Below, in pieces: positions 35,625 through 48,575 of a DNA stretch of 64,000 nucleotides. Under the pieces are notes generated by a model. The model was not told where the DNA came from. It saw only the letters and a list, made by a program, of their open reading frames with translations, and searched no databases. Positions within the stretch are counted from its first letter, which is position 1. The number at the start of each line of letters is the position of its first letter. Origin of the DNA: Phoebastria nigripes (lineage: Eukaryota; Chordata; Aves; Procellariiformes; Diomedeidae); NCBI GenBank assembly GCA_035582835.1, contig JAYKAV010001256.1, positions 1,051,411 to 1,115,410 on the forward strand. The letters run 5' to 3'. The translations under genes were made by a program, and so were the position numbers.

Positions 35625-38600
35625 GAAAGAAAAAGTTCCCTCCTATGCTGGCTGGAAAGTGCAAAAAGTCTCACAATCCTTGCATAAAACAGGTATGCCT
35701 CACTTCAGCCCTAAGAGCTTGATGAAGCATATACGCAGATGGGAATGTGGAAGATAAAAAAGGAAGGAGNGAAAAGAGTTACAACCATGAGTGGTGCAGG
35801 CTGAACTGCTGTCTGTGCCCAAANCAGAAAGGACTTCACAAAGCACGGAGTAATGGCAGTCAGCTTTAGATGGAGGAGAAGAAAGGAAGATAAAAAGAAA
35901 ACAAAGCAAGACAGATTTCAAGTGAATGAGGATAGCTTATTCCTCTCTCCTCCCTGAGACTGTAGGGTATGACGTGCATCAAGCACAAACCCAAAGGAAT
36001 AAGACATGCTAAGGCCTTTTTAGGATGTGCTTTTATCAGGAAGTCTGTGACAGGCATTATGGAATAGAATGGGACATTAGGGGTATACCTCATCCTGTAC
36101 ATTAAAACATCTGAAGCTTTGCTGAGGCAGCTAGGCTAACTGACCTGCCTCTGTGTTTCCAGAAATTAATCACAAGCAGCACAAATTTCAGCAACCCAAA
36201 ATTACTTGGTGAAAGCCTTTTGTCCTTCTGGTGAGAAAGTGAGACTTTGAACAAAGATCTAAATGCACAGTTTCATTTCCAGACCAAAATAACATATCCG
36301 CATCTACCAACCTCCAAATGTTATGGTTTGCTTTGATTGTTTAAAAATGAGCTAAACAAGCTATGAAGAGTAATAAGGCATCTGAATGCTGAGTGAAACA
36401 AGAGAGTGATCTCTGCTATTGCAGAGCAGTTAAACATGCAAGTATGCCTGTAAAGTTTTGTTTGGTGTTTTGTTTTTTTTTCATTCTACCTTTTAAATTG
36501 AAGACAAATTGCAGACCACAAATGTACACAAGTTTTCTATCAACTGGTTTACATTTTCATACAATCTTTTTTGTTGCAGTTGGAGTTGTTTTCCCCAGTT
36601 GTACTACTAAAAAGTGTAAATACTATTTGCTGCATCTAATTGACACAGCTGCATTTCAAATTTAAAAAGTCAGGCATTTTGCAGTTCAGAATTAAGTATC
36701 TAACATGTCATGAGCATTGTAAGATACCATTTGTTTTCAACCTGAATTGCATAATTGGGTAGCCCAGTCCCTGCACAACTAGCGGGTATTGTGCTTTGAC
36801 ATGTCATCTTGAATGTCTTTTATTTATGATAAATAACTCTTGTTAGTGTTTCCACTGTTGCTGGAGGGTTTCCTACCTCTTTATATTCTACTTTTCTTGC
36901 CAGTCTAACAGCTTTATTCAAGAGAATTAACTTCTGAATACATTATTTTTGTCCCTTAGACCTTGCATTGGTGACTGTATTTTATAGTTGGGCCAGTCTT
37001 GAAGCAGATGGGTTTTTACTTGGGATAAAGATGTGTCAAAAATATGTTTGCCAGAGCTTTGGGAAAGCCTTGTATGTGGGAACCTGTGCCACATATTGCA
37101 AAAGAATAGATTCATGGATTTCAAGCATTCCCAGATATCCACTTTGGTTAGAAATAACTTTTTATAGCATTTGAGATTTTTCAGGCTTGCTCAAATCTGG
37201 GAATTACAGAACTGTGGAAATATCATATNATTGCATATAAGACCATTTGAATGAGAGTCCTGCTGTGCTAGGCATTGCATACAAATTACATCCAGATTGC
37301 CCTTTAGCCCTAATTGCTCTGAGTTCTTATTTATAGGTTTAAAAGAAGAGACAATCAGCCATACCAAGTTCTAGTCTTCCTTAATAATTACTTACAGATA
37401 CATCCCACTGAGAACAAAACCAGCTGCCATTTTCCATTATCTATGACAACCATTCACAAAAGAATAGAAAGCCACCCTCCTAAAATAGTACCTCCAACCT
37501 TCAGAGAAAGTGAAGATTTCCACCAACAGCTTAAAGTAAAAACTAATGTAGCCAACTGGAGTCCAAGAAGGGGTGAAAGTGAGTTTTGAGTCATAACTAA
37601 GCAATAAAATCACAACTTCTGCCATGAATTTCAGTAGTTACAGCAACCTAACTACAAGAAACCTTAAGATTTGTTGTATGGAACATGTTTATTGATTATT
37701 TTGCACTGAATTCTCAGGACTTACAGACAATGCTCTGCTGAAGATGTCTTGTTTTGCTATGTGGACAAGAACAGAAGGTAAAGCAGTGTTGGGAAGATGG
37801 ATAGTTAACTCTGCATCATGATATCATTGCTAAAAGAAACGTTTTCCATTATAAGTGGTTGCTTGGAAATGTGATTTCAACTGGAACTCGGTGTAGAGTT
37901 AGGTGATGTAAGTTCTATGGAGATTTTTCTTAAATTTAAGTCAACAACATATGACTTCTGAGAGTCTAAAAGGCAGTTCAGTTGACTGGCCAGCAGTCAG
38001 CCCAGTTGTCTCAGCATTCTGGTCCTCTGCCATTAAAAACATAATAGGGTAACCCACCTGGCTTTCTGTTCCTAAAGAGCATGTCTCTCAGAGATCCTGC
38101 ATCATACCTCCCAACATCATGTAAATGGCCTGGATGTACCTGCAGTACCTCTGGAAGGGCAGTANGCTCCCTTGTTCAGGCCTCTATATCATGCCCTAAA
38201 TATCTATTTTAGGGAGAGCTGAACAGTTGTTTAGAATCATGTGACTGCATTGATTAGAGGTGGGATCCAGATGCCCAGCCATAGGTAGATATGAGATGTC
38301 CAAGCATATTCTGCTTGGCTTCCAGGTGCTGTTCCAGAAGGCTGTAGGCCTTCTAAGAATGTCCTGGATACAGTTAGGCGAGTCAAATGGTACTAGAAAC
38401 CTGGATTTAGGCAGCTGAACTGAACCATTGGTCTCCTTTGTGTTGGGAGCTTAGACATGTAGCTCACAAGTAGATACTCACAAGTAGGCACATGCATCTG
38501 ATATATAGGTATCTAAACATGAAACTAAATCCCACTTGGAGAGCTTGACTCAAGTTTGCCTTAATAAAAACACCTAAAATTGATTGAGAGATTTTAGAGT

Positions 38601-41600
38601 ATCTAGTAAACCTACAGATGTGGCAGATATAACACGGGACCTATAGAAAGACATTCTTTTGGCAAGGCAGCTGAGGGCCAAGGCATCTCACACAGTCGGG
38701 GCATCCTTGGACAACTACATCAAACTTTCACATCTACATCAAAGATGTATCTTAAACCAAAAGAGATGATTTCCACACTTTGAACAGTCTTTATTGGAAA
38801 AAAAGCTGAGCTGAAAAGACAAAGAGAAGCAACATATTTACTTTTCCACAAGGAGTCAATGATGATGCTCTCTAAAAAGACACCCTTTTTGCAGATTTTA
38901 AGCATTTATTGAACAGGGATTGGCCTGCTTTTCATGGTGATGGACAGACTGTATTTCTCCTTCCTGAACTAAGGAAAAAAATCCCAACAAGCAGCTTGCT
39001 GGAAGAAACTGAGTAGGATGTTGAAGATGCTGNATTTCAAAGAAATAAGATGATGCTGCTCAAAAATCTATTGCCTCAAAGTATGGCGAAACTCCTGGTT
39101 GCAACTTGGTGAAAGGCTTTCCCAGAGAGCCATAATTTGGAGGAACATGCTGGATTTCCTGCCTGTGCTGTCTTTGAGAACCTGTACTGTAATTTATTAT
39201 CAGTTTTTAAGACATATCAGACCTTTATAGTGTTTATCTAGGATGGGGTTAACAATCTCAGGCATCAAGATGACTCAGGGTTTACAGGTACTGTTGCAAA
39301 GTATAACACTTTTAAATATTCACAGTGACTAATTAGAGAAGTACAATNGGAAATCAGAAAAATATTGTAAGCAGAACAGAGCAAGGCAACGTGTGTGGCC
39401 ACTGCCCCTCAGTAAGCTGTAAAGATCTCTTCTGTGACAAAAGCCGAGCTAATATAGCTTTGAGCAACATTGAAGATACAGCTGATACTTGATAAATCAG
39501 GCCTGCTTGCAGAAGATGTCAGTTCTCATTTTCCTTCCTGTAACCTTTAAATAAAAATAAGTGACATTCTGACTTGTACCAGAATATCTAATGAAACTGA
39601 AAGGCTGTTGAAATAATTACCTGGCAAATCAACATGCGTATATATATAGATCATTCTCCTGCACCTTCTCACTTAGGCACCTAATTTCTCCTATCTATTT
39701 TGTTATTAAATCACACACAAGGAAGAGGAAAAAAATGAAAATAGACTAGGAGCACAGCATGAAAGATGCTAGAGCTTTAAAGTAGATGTAATGAAATGAA
39801 AACTTGGCCTTGAATTCTCTTCTTCCACACAACTATCTATTGTCATTGAAGTTACTCTAGGGACCCAGGTCACCCGCACTTTGATTCCTCTTCAGATTTT
39901 TTGGCTGACAAAGGAAGTATTAGAACTCTATGTACTTCAAAACGAATTTATATTTACATCCATTTTGCCTATGTATTACATTAAGTGTGATATGAAGGAG
40001 CAGCTACTGTTTAAAGACCCTAACAATAGGTATTTAAACATATTACTTTGATATATCTCACAGAGGGATACCCACAAAGGCTAACTTAAGACTTGGACAA
40101 CTAATTTCCCCAGGCTTCCATTACAATCAGTTCATGGAAGGGATCCTCCAGAGAGTCATTCAGATTAGGAGACTAACTTTTGTTATCTTTTCTGACTGTC
40201 CCCCAAAGAGTATCATTTTATGACTAATTGACATCCTCAGTCAATTCTCTTGCAAACAAACACCTCCCTCAAACATACAGACTGCATAAAATTGGTCTCT
40301 TGCTGGCATTCTCAGTGCTCTTTCACAGTAGCATCCATTCCTTTCAAGTTATTACAATTATATTGCAAAATACCACTTTAACAGCAGGGTTGCTGTATTA
40401 AGCAGCACTCAGCACTTGAATCATCACTGCATCACTTTTTTCAGCATCACTACATTGAAACGTCAAACCATGCTCCACCCACTTGTCTAGGTTGCCCACA
40501 TTTAGAGATCTCTATGCCTGATCAAAGGCCCGGCTAAGGATGGTGCTTCCTGAGCTAACACTACATGGAAGACAAGATCTTGAAAAAGTTATAGAAAAAA
40601 GGGCACTGGACAACTCTAAAAAATAAGCATTTGCATTCACACATCCACATGGAGAACCAAAGAAGTGTGATTCTTGGGAGGGTAAAGAACAACTCAAGGT
40701 GCCAACAAAGGCACCTGTACTCTGTGAAACTCCTTCACCATGCTGTTGCTGTTCCTTTATGTAAAAAAGAATTTTTCTCCTTGGAGTTTCATATAGCATG
40801 GTAAAATGCTCATGAAGCCACCTCTTCTAAGACAGCTCAAAACCTGTTATCTAGTAATGTGAAGAATTGTGTATTCATTTCCAGGATTCATCTGTGCTTT
40901 AAACAGAAAGTCTTGAGCTCCTTGTCAACAGCTCAGATCTTCTCGTGAATGCTGTATAGATTTTATGGGAAGAGAGGGACTGACAAACTGCATGTGGTGA
41001 TGTATCTGATCGCTGTAATGATTCAGTTATGTGTTACTAACTGGCACTGCTAGTGTCAGTTAACACCAATCCATTCATAAAATGTATTTACTGGCAGCTA
41101 GTCTCTGGTTTACAATAGTTAGAAATCTGTCACTCATGTTGCAAAGAAAAGGAAAGCAAGCTTCTCATCTTATGCGTTACATATTTACAAAATGAAATCT
41201 AGAGTCCTATATTTCTTAAGTTTATAATAATTTTTTGTTGTTGTTTTCTGTATTATTTTCCTGTAAATAGACTAAAGCTCTGTGGTTTATGTTTGTATCA
41301 AAATTAGTCCAACAGGTAATGTTTTAACTTGGAAGAAATGGCAACATAAAGATTTTAATTTTAAGTATTTGAAAATATTAGTAGAAGGAGAAGGATGCCT
41401 ATGAACACAGTGGAAAACGAAGTGAAGCTTTTTGTGATTTGAGAAAATCTCAGCAATTTTACGTCCCTCTCTGGGCATCTTTGTATTTTATAGCATCCCA
41501 AACATTGAAAGTGAGAAAAAAACAAACGAGAATTATTATAAAATGAGATTATATCCAACTCATGAAAAAGAGCTCAGGATTCCTGAGTAGGACAATGGTG

Positions 41601-43229
41601 CAAAAGTCTACAGCAGTGTGGTTTCCAGCTCAAAAGTTCTTTCATCACTGCTCACAAATGCTTGAAATGGCAAAAGTTTTNTAATGGTTTAAAGCCATAA
41701 AGATATCAGGCTTTCTACAAGGTTTATTTCCAAAAGTTTTCAATCCGAAGAAGGCTTATTTCTACGTTTAACAAGGAGGGACACCAGAGACCCTAGGGAG
41801 AGATTCATCACACCTAAGTTAGACATCTGCATCTGAGCTAGTCACCCTAGGCTCTCTTTCCAGTCAACAAGAGTGAATAGCACTGTTACAGTACAAGACA
41901 TTTGTCTCTTTTAAACCTCTTCTTTAAGATGACATGTTTTTCACCCTAAAATCCACCGTTTCTCTTCTTTGATTATAACTTGAGTTTGGAAAACTAGCTC
42001 AGATAGTAGATGTTTAAAATCAGATATGGAAATCCTACCTCTGCTATATCCAAACCCTTCCAGAATGGGCATGGTGCACATGTGTACATGGGCTACATTC
42101 CTTGGTATCAGCTGCCACGCTGAGCATACAGTAATGTATCACTAAAGTCAAACTTTCTCACAACATTTAAGAAGAGCAAAGAGGTTGAGTTCAATGCAAC
42201 TGACTGATCAATAGTAATATTTAGCTAAATAAACAAAATTCATTCTTCTTGACACATTTACTAATGGTTCTGATGAACAGACACTTAGGGGACTTGATCT
42301 TTTACCGTTTTTTTGGAGAGCTCACATAATGGACCAGAAAAATATCTACTGTTAAGTAGGATATATATGTCAAGACTCCTAATGTTTATTCCTCAGTGAC
42401 TAGCTTCATATCTCAACTCACAGTGGGGAGATTTTCCCTCTCCCTGTTTTGCATGACCTTAGTCGTTCAACCCTTTTGAACACATGTGAGTTCTTAAAAT
42501 ACGTCTTCTTATTACCCCTTATGCATACTGTTATTCTCCAGCTAGACTGCTCACAATTATATTTATTTTTAAGAAATGCTATTTTATATCCAAACCTACA
42601 TAAGACAAAAAAGATCGTGTCTTCTGCACATAGCTTCAAGAAATAAGAAAAATGCTCCTTGAAGAAGCATTTGGAAAAAGGATCTTTTGTGATTAACTAG
42701 ATAGTAACTAAACTAAACAGATTCAGGAAAACCCCTCAGCTGAAGATGGTTAGAGGCTGGGAAAGTATTAGGTGGAAGCATCAAATATGCGTGTTCAGTT
42801 CATCCTTTTCTCCTGCAGTCTGCTTGCAGCTACTGCTGGAGAAGGGGCACTGTGCTAGATGGGTCCAGGTTCTCCACAAGCCTAGCCCTTCTTAACATAA
42901 ATTGAAAAGTTGAGGATGTACTATGTGAAATGGTGACCGAGTAACACAGAACATTCTTGTCAGCTCTAATTCAACTAATTTCTGTAGCTGGAAAACATTA
43001 GTGTTATTCATTGCTCTCTAACATTGCTTCAGATGCTCTTCAGGTGCGTACTTAAATAGCAATGAAAGAAAAATATTGAAAGTTCTACATATTTCTACAT
43101 AGCCCAGTTCAGGTCTGATCTTTTTTAAAATATTTGTGACTTATTAAGTGGAATCAATAACGCTAATTAGCATTCGATTGTTAAGAAAGGCTAAGTCCTT
43201 GAACATTTTATATAGCATCTCTAAAAACT
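35625..43229. other. Unassigned noncoding stretch
   Basis: No gene found. Minor contents are TAGGCACCTAA-type phrases at 38380-38540, 39673 and 41811 that may mark an old unnamed repeat, and a 25-bp imperfect inverted repeat at 41038-41062. ORFs are all under 100 codons with no recognisable domain. Confidence 0.5.
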
Positions 43230-43275
43230 GAGTTAGATGCACCAGTTCCTTTATCTACAAAATGGACCTAAAGAA
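43230..43275 (+). mobile_element. Possible MIR core fragment
   Basis: ACTGAGTTAGATGCACCAG and TTCCTTTATCTACAAAATGG resemble the MIR core phrase (CTCAGTTTCCTCATCTGTAAAATGG), with an insertion or scrambling between. Only about 45 bases can be matched, so this could be chance. Confidence 0.3.
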
Positions 43276-44172
43276 GATTGCTTGTTTCTACATGTAGGTG
43301 AGTATCTAAACTCTCTATCCTTTCTGAGAGAAATCAGGAACCAGTAATTTGAGTGGGCAGAATGTTTGTGTATTGATTGAGCTAAACTAAAAAATATTGT
43401 ACTGTATTCTTAAACAGAAAGATTAGGATGGATTCTGATGGGTATTCTTGTAGGAAGAAAAGACCTACCATCTCTTTTACTCTTTCACCCAAACAGATGC
43501 TGTAAAAAAAAAATCAAGGAAAGCTTCTGATTTCTAATTCCATTGATTCAGTCTTCAGTCTGAGACTGTGTATGCATCCAAAATTTCCAATGTTAACCTC
43601 ATGAGTCTTTTAAGTTATTTTATTTTATTTTATTTTATTTATTTTATTTTAATTAAATAGATTGGAAAAAAGGAAGAAGAAAAAAACCAGACTTACTGAT
43701 ACTGGCCTTGTAATAAATACCTCAGTCATTACTTTCTATGTCAAATCTACAGTTTCCAATCACAACATTTTTTTTCCTCAATTGGAAAAAAGGAAAACAT
43801 GGTAGGGATAACAGTCTAAGATATAACAACAGTGTCCAGAGCTAAATTCAGCAATGAATCAAGTGGTAGCGGGAAATGAATGTCGATGGTTTCCTCCATT
43901 CATCCTCTGTATTGTGAAGACTCATATATCTATCTTACACTCTGAAGAGTCATTACAAGAACAGACTTAATTCTTGTGTTCCAGATAACTGTCTTGAAAC
44001 CTGTGTTAGAAAGCAAGCTCAGGACGGTAGAAATGTGTCACCTCTTTTGTCTGGTACACTTGGTCTTACAGTGGTGATCTTACACAAAACTGTTGCTGCA
44101 ATCTCATCATGTGCAAAAATCTGGGGAGTTTCTGAATAATGTAAAGGAATGTATTCAACATTTGCCTAGTCT
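43276..44172. other. Unassigned noncoding stretch with (TTTTA)n
   Basis: No gene is recognised. It contains the (TTTTA)n microsatellite listed separately and a few A runs. Confidence 0.5.
43614..43652. repeat. (TTTTA)n microsatellite
   Basis: Six to seven TTTTA units with one shortened unit (TTTA), then TTTTAATTAAAT. Confidence 0.9.
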
Positions 44173-44640
44173 TCGTAGATTTAAAGTCAGAACAAACCAT
44201 TAAAATACCTGTCTGACCTCTGGGCAAGCACATGACAAAGAACGAACTTCACTCACTAATTCCTGTATCGAATTTATGGCTTCTGTTTGAACTGTCACAA
44301 ACTTATTTGAAGGATATCCAGTCTCAACTTTTAGACTTCAGGTGGTGAGGAAGCCATCATACACCTAGGAAAGCTTTTCCAATGCATAATTAACTTTACT
44401 TAGTATATGTACCTTGTTTCTAGTCTGGCTTTATCTATCATCAGCTTCTACCCACTGAAACTCATTATAACTTTCCAGTAAATTAAAAAGCCATTACCAT
44501 CAGATGGCTTTCCTCACTTAAGTGCTTGTAGACCATGATGAAATCACCTCTTAAACTTCATTATAAAATAAATTGATTGAGAATTTTTACTATATCTACT
44601 TAAAATACATTAACTGCTTGTTGAAGTTATTAGGTAGCAA
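44173..44640 (-). mobile_element. Ancient amniote CR1 LINE 3' end
   Basis: The plus strand carries, in order, TAGATTTAAAGTCAGAACAA, CTGTCTGACCTCTGGGCAAG, AACTTCACTCACTAATTCCTG, TTTCTAGTCTGGCTTTATC, ATCAGCTTCTACCCACTGAA, GTGCTTGTAGACCATGATGA and AATCACCTCTTAAACTTCA. These are the reverse-complement phrases of an old CR1 group shared by birds, turtles and crocodilians (recalled from family knowledge, not searched). It covers the 3' UTR and the end of ORF2, with no readable frame. It is distinct from the 16.5-kb subfamily, which has a different 3' UTR, and probably predates the bird radiation. Confidence 0.85.
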
Positions 44641-47529
44641 ATATACCAGTATGTTCTCTAAAGACTCTCATAACCTCTCTAGTGCATCATAAACCCAATA
44701 TTCAGGAATGGTAGTTCTTTCTTGAAACACNGGATAACACAGAGTGAAAACAGAAACGTGCACTGAAATACTTTCTCACACACCTTGTCAGTGTACACTT
44801 TCTCAGCCTGCAGTACATTTCAGAAAAGAGAGGCATGGTTTTATATTCTTCAGCTGCAAAAATTCTTCCTCTCTTTCTGCCTCCCGAGCCTAATGGGTTG
44901 TTTTTCAAAAGCTCCCAAATGCATCGGTTCTTGTCTTTTGAGAACAAAAGCAGTTAGGCACTCTCAAACANTTTTGAAAATCCTGCTCAGAAAATCCATT
45001 CTGTGGCTCCCTTCCAGCTAGTAATGTTCAATCTTCTGTTAATAAGGGAATTTCCCCTTCTAATTTTATAGATAGGAAACATATCGTCTAAATACTACAG
45101 GTTTGACACATCTATATATGAAAAGAATCCAACTCCCTCACTCTGCAAATTGTTATCCTCCCTTGTCATCCAAAGCAAGTCAGATACATAAACCTTTACT
45201 GTTCTTTTCTCTCATGAACTTAGGAAGAACCTGTGTTAAACAATTAGCTAAGTGCTACAGTTAGCTTCAATAAGCCCTGTAGACTCCTTCAGCTCTCTCT
45301 CAATCCATAAATTGTTGTAAAACTTGTTATTCTGGAATGTCTCCTCCAGCAAGANCATGCTTCAAGAATGAAAAATAGTTGTCACTAGTTTTGAGATCAA
45401 TTCATGGCAGCAACAACATATTCCAGCTTTGAATGGTGTTCAGCTAAGGCTACCCCTTGCTTCCAATGCCTGCTACTAAAAGTGTTTGCTATACACCTGA
45501 TTTGGATCGATCTGGCTTGGACCGTAAAATTCTTTTATATATATCTATAGCAGTATTTTGTGCCACTTTCCGTATGAAATGAGGGGATCAATATATCTTT
45601 CTCCTTTGTGATGGTATAGCACAATGACAGCTAACTTACAATAGTCATGGTTTGACTGCTGTTAGCTGTTGCTGAAGATTATAAACCTGTAGCTCTATGG
45701 TTAATGTTGTACATCTGGGCAAGAAACTTAATTCTGGGCAATCCTGGGTAACTTTGATGCGTGGGGTTGAGAATGTCAGGTCTGAAAAAAAGGAGAAGTT
45801 CCATAATCTGGAAGGTATTTTCATTTTAGCAATTTATTATCCTTCCATATGTTTTAAGACAGCTCTGAAATATGAAGCCGGAATTGCACCAGCCCCTGCC
45901 TTGGTTCCAGAGAGGAGGTGGCACAGTGCAGGTTTCAGACTGGTGCAGTCATATCAGGGTATGAAGTTTCTAGGTCCACAGGCAGAAAATAACTTGCCTT
46001 TCAATGTGTCATGCTGTCTTGACATTTTAATATACGTGTAGTTCCTATCCCATAGGTTTGGATAGGTTACAGCTTCAATTCCTTCTTCAAACTTGATGGA
46101 AATTTCAGAAGTTGTGTTATGATGTCATGGGTTGTCAAAATCTCACAGCTAAATGGAGTGAATTATATTTGTATAGGGGTATCCAAATATTCAGTATCTT
46201 CACCTTGTTCCTCATCCTTGCTTTAGATTTGTTTGCTAGGTTATTATGTAAGTAATACATCTATTCATGCTGACATGAGAACGGTAGCACAAATAGTTAC
46301 TTGTGCTGATTTGACTTGACAATCTCTCTTCTTCCTTTTTTCTAGTACTTTTTTTTTTTTTTTTTTAACTATTTCTCTTGACACAGATCCAGCTACTTCT
46401 CTAAGCTTCTAAGTCCCAAAGTTACCATCTGGCCTGTATCTTGGAAAAGCTGTTCTCAATGTAGAATCTCCCTTATTTGACACTCCAGCTAAGACTTCTT
46501 ATATTCTCGACTCCCACTATCCTAGGCATGCTAATAAAAAACAACAACAAATATTACTAAATGAAACTGAAGTGAAACTTTTATGGCAGGAAAATAATTC
46601 ATGCCAATAATGCTGAACAAATCTGAATTCACTTCAAATGCTAACAATCTGCTTACTTGGAATAAAAACAAAACAAAACAAAAAAAAAAACAAACCCCAA
46701 ACACCAAAAATCCCACTTCACGTGATTCTGCAGCAGATACTATGGGAAGAAATACCCACTCCATCATGACACTAAAATACTTGAGCCGACATCCTACTTC
46801 CTGCTGTTATACAACTAGAGAGAATGACAAAATGACCAACTGGTCTTTCCATTTCGTACATGAAACAATAAAGGTCATGAATTTTTCTTTAGAATGTTTG
46901 TATTTTTATTGTAGCATATCAAAATATCACCCTTCACTTCATTTTTTATCATTATTTTAAGAACAGTGAATGAATCATTACTTAGAATGTAATATACTAT
47001 ACGAACTGTACACATTTCCCTGAAGTAAACACTTTCCAAATCTGATTTGCAATACTTATACCCTGATCTTTGATTTGTCAAGAGCTAACTGCACAGCAGT
47101 AAAGTAGCAAGCAGGGGCAGAGCAACAAATCACACTAATTCAATTGTGACAGAGACTGGTTGTAGTATTTTGAAAAAAAAAGACTCTCACAAATTGAAAC
47201 TTCATGGTGAAAATAATTTTCACAGAATTCTGCAAGAAGAAACCAACTCTGAACACTAACTGTGGCTTCAGAAAACAAATGAGAGCTGAATGCCTTTTAC
47301 TCTAGCATTTTACTCTAGTTTTTTAAATAGTTCTGCATATGGTCTATGGATTAGAAAACATATGGTTCCAGAGATCAAAGTCCATTTAATAGCCTACTAA
47401 ATCATGACACAGAGACAAGAATTTCTTAGAAGATCGTACTGGATCACTGGTTAATGCTCTTGTGTTCAGAGACTTCTGTAGAACTGGTCAGCACCAGATA
47501 CAATAGAAGAATATGTAAACCTCACAATA
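44641..47529. other. Unassigned noncoding stretch
   Basis: No gene recognised. It contains a poly(T) at about 46349-46366 and an (AAAAC)n/poly(A) tract at 46660-46695. The plus frame 45697-46041 (114 codons) has a slightly GC-richer second half but no recognisable domain. Confidence 0.5.
46660..46695. repeat. (AAAAC)n / poly(A) tract
   Basis: AAAACAAAACAAAACA is followed by a 10-base A run and CAAAC units. Confidence 0.85.
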
Positions 47530-48575
47530 ATGGGTGTTGCAGGGTCAGAGAGTTGTCATCAACAGCATGAAGTCCAACAAACTGCTGATTGCTAGTGGTG
47601 TTCCTCAGGGTTCAGTCCTGAAGCCAATTCTAAAAGCTAGTTAATGAGCTGGGCAGTGGGACAGAGTGCACCTCAGCAAGGTTTTGGATGAAACCGAATT
47701 GATGGGGGGAGCACTCAGTAAGCTCAAGGGCAGGGCTATCATTCAGAGGCAACTCAAATGGCTGGAGATACAGACTCAAAGGAACTTCATGATGTTCATC
47801 AAAAAAGTAAATGTACAGTCCTGGAACTGAGATGGAATAACCCCATGCAATAACGCAGGCTGGGATCTGGTTGCGTAGAGAGCAACGTAGCAGAAAAGGA
47901 CCTGGGAATCCTGGTGGACAAGTTGAATGAGAGCCCTTGTGTTGAAGAAGGCCAATCACATCACATCATATCACATCACATCACATCACATACCAGGCTG
48001 TATTAACAAGAGTGCAGCCAGAAGGCCAAGGAAAGTGAATCTTCCCCTCTATTCAACATATGTGGGACCAGATCTGGAGAACCATGTTCTGGTCTCCCCC
48101 GTACAAGAAAGGCATTTACAGTATCTAGGCCACCAAAGGGCAATCAAGATGGCAAGGGGGCTGGGCCACATGGTATATGAGAAGAGGTGGAGAGTACTGG
48201 ATTTCCTCAATCTGGAGAACAGAAAGCTAAAGGGAGACCTTACTGTTGTTTGTAATTATCCAATCAAAGAGAATAAAATGGATGAAACCACACACTTCTT
48301 ATAGATACAGAGCAGAACAATGAATGGCAAAGGACAAGCTGCAGCATGGGAAATTCTGATTATATATTAGGAGAAACATTCATAGGAAAGGTAATAAAAC
48401 ATTGGAGATAGTGGCATGAAGAGGTTGTGCAATCTCCATCCTTGATACATTAAAAATCCAACTGGAAAAAACTCCAAGAAATCTTATTTAAGTTGGCCCT
48501 GCTTTGAGGTGCAGACTGGACAAAATGGTCTTCAGAGATCCCTTCCAACTTAAATTACTCTATGATATCACGTCT
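47530..48575 (+). mobile_element. CR1 LINE, old, decayed ORF2
   Basis: The plus strand holds CR1 coding relics: GGTCAGAGAGTTGTCATCAA, then GTGGTGTTCCTCAGGGTTCA (the SGVPQGS block) at 47598-47617. ATGGCAAGGGGGCTGGGCCA and TGGAGAACAGAAAGCTAAAG follow in the C-terminal region (48148-48236), as in the 16.5-kb copy. The 3' end reads GATCCCTTCCAACTTAAATT then CTCTATGATATCAC at 48537-48570, a worn CR1 tail. Frame 47927-48304 retains the C-terminal ORF2 peptide GHMVYEKRWRVLDFLNLENR. A (TCACA)n block sits inside at 47952-47991. Stops and frameshifts make it non-functional. Confidence 0.88.
47952..47991. repeat. (TCACA)n microsatellite inside CR1
   Basis: About seven TCACA units with one TCATA variant interrupt the CR1 coding relic, in the region that follows the RT core. 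The array must have grown after insertion, because the CR1 sequence continues on both sides. Confidence 0.85.

Noticed and set aside
47630..47959. 109-codon minus frame
   Set aside because: It is the antisense shadow of the plus-strand CR1 coding relic.
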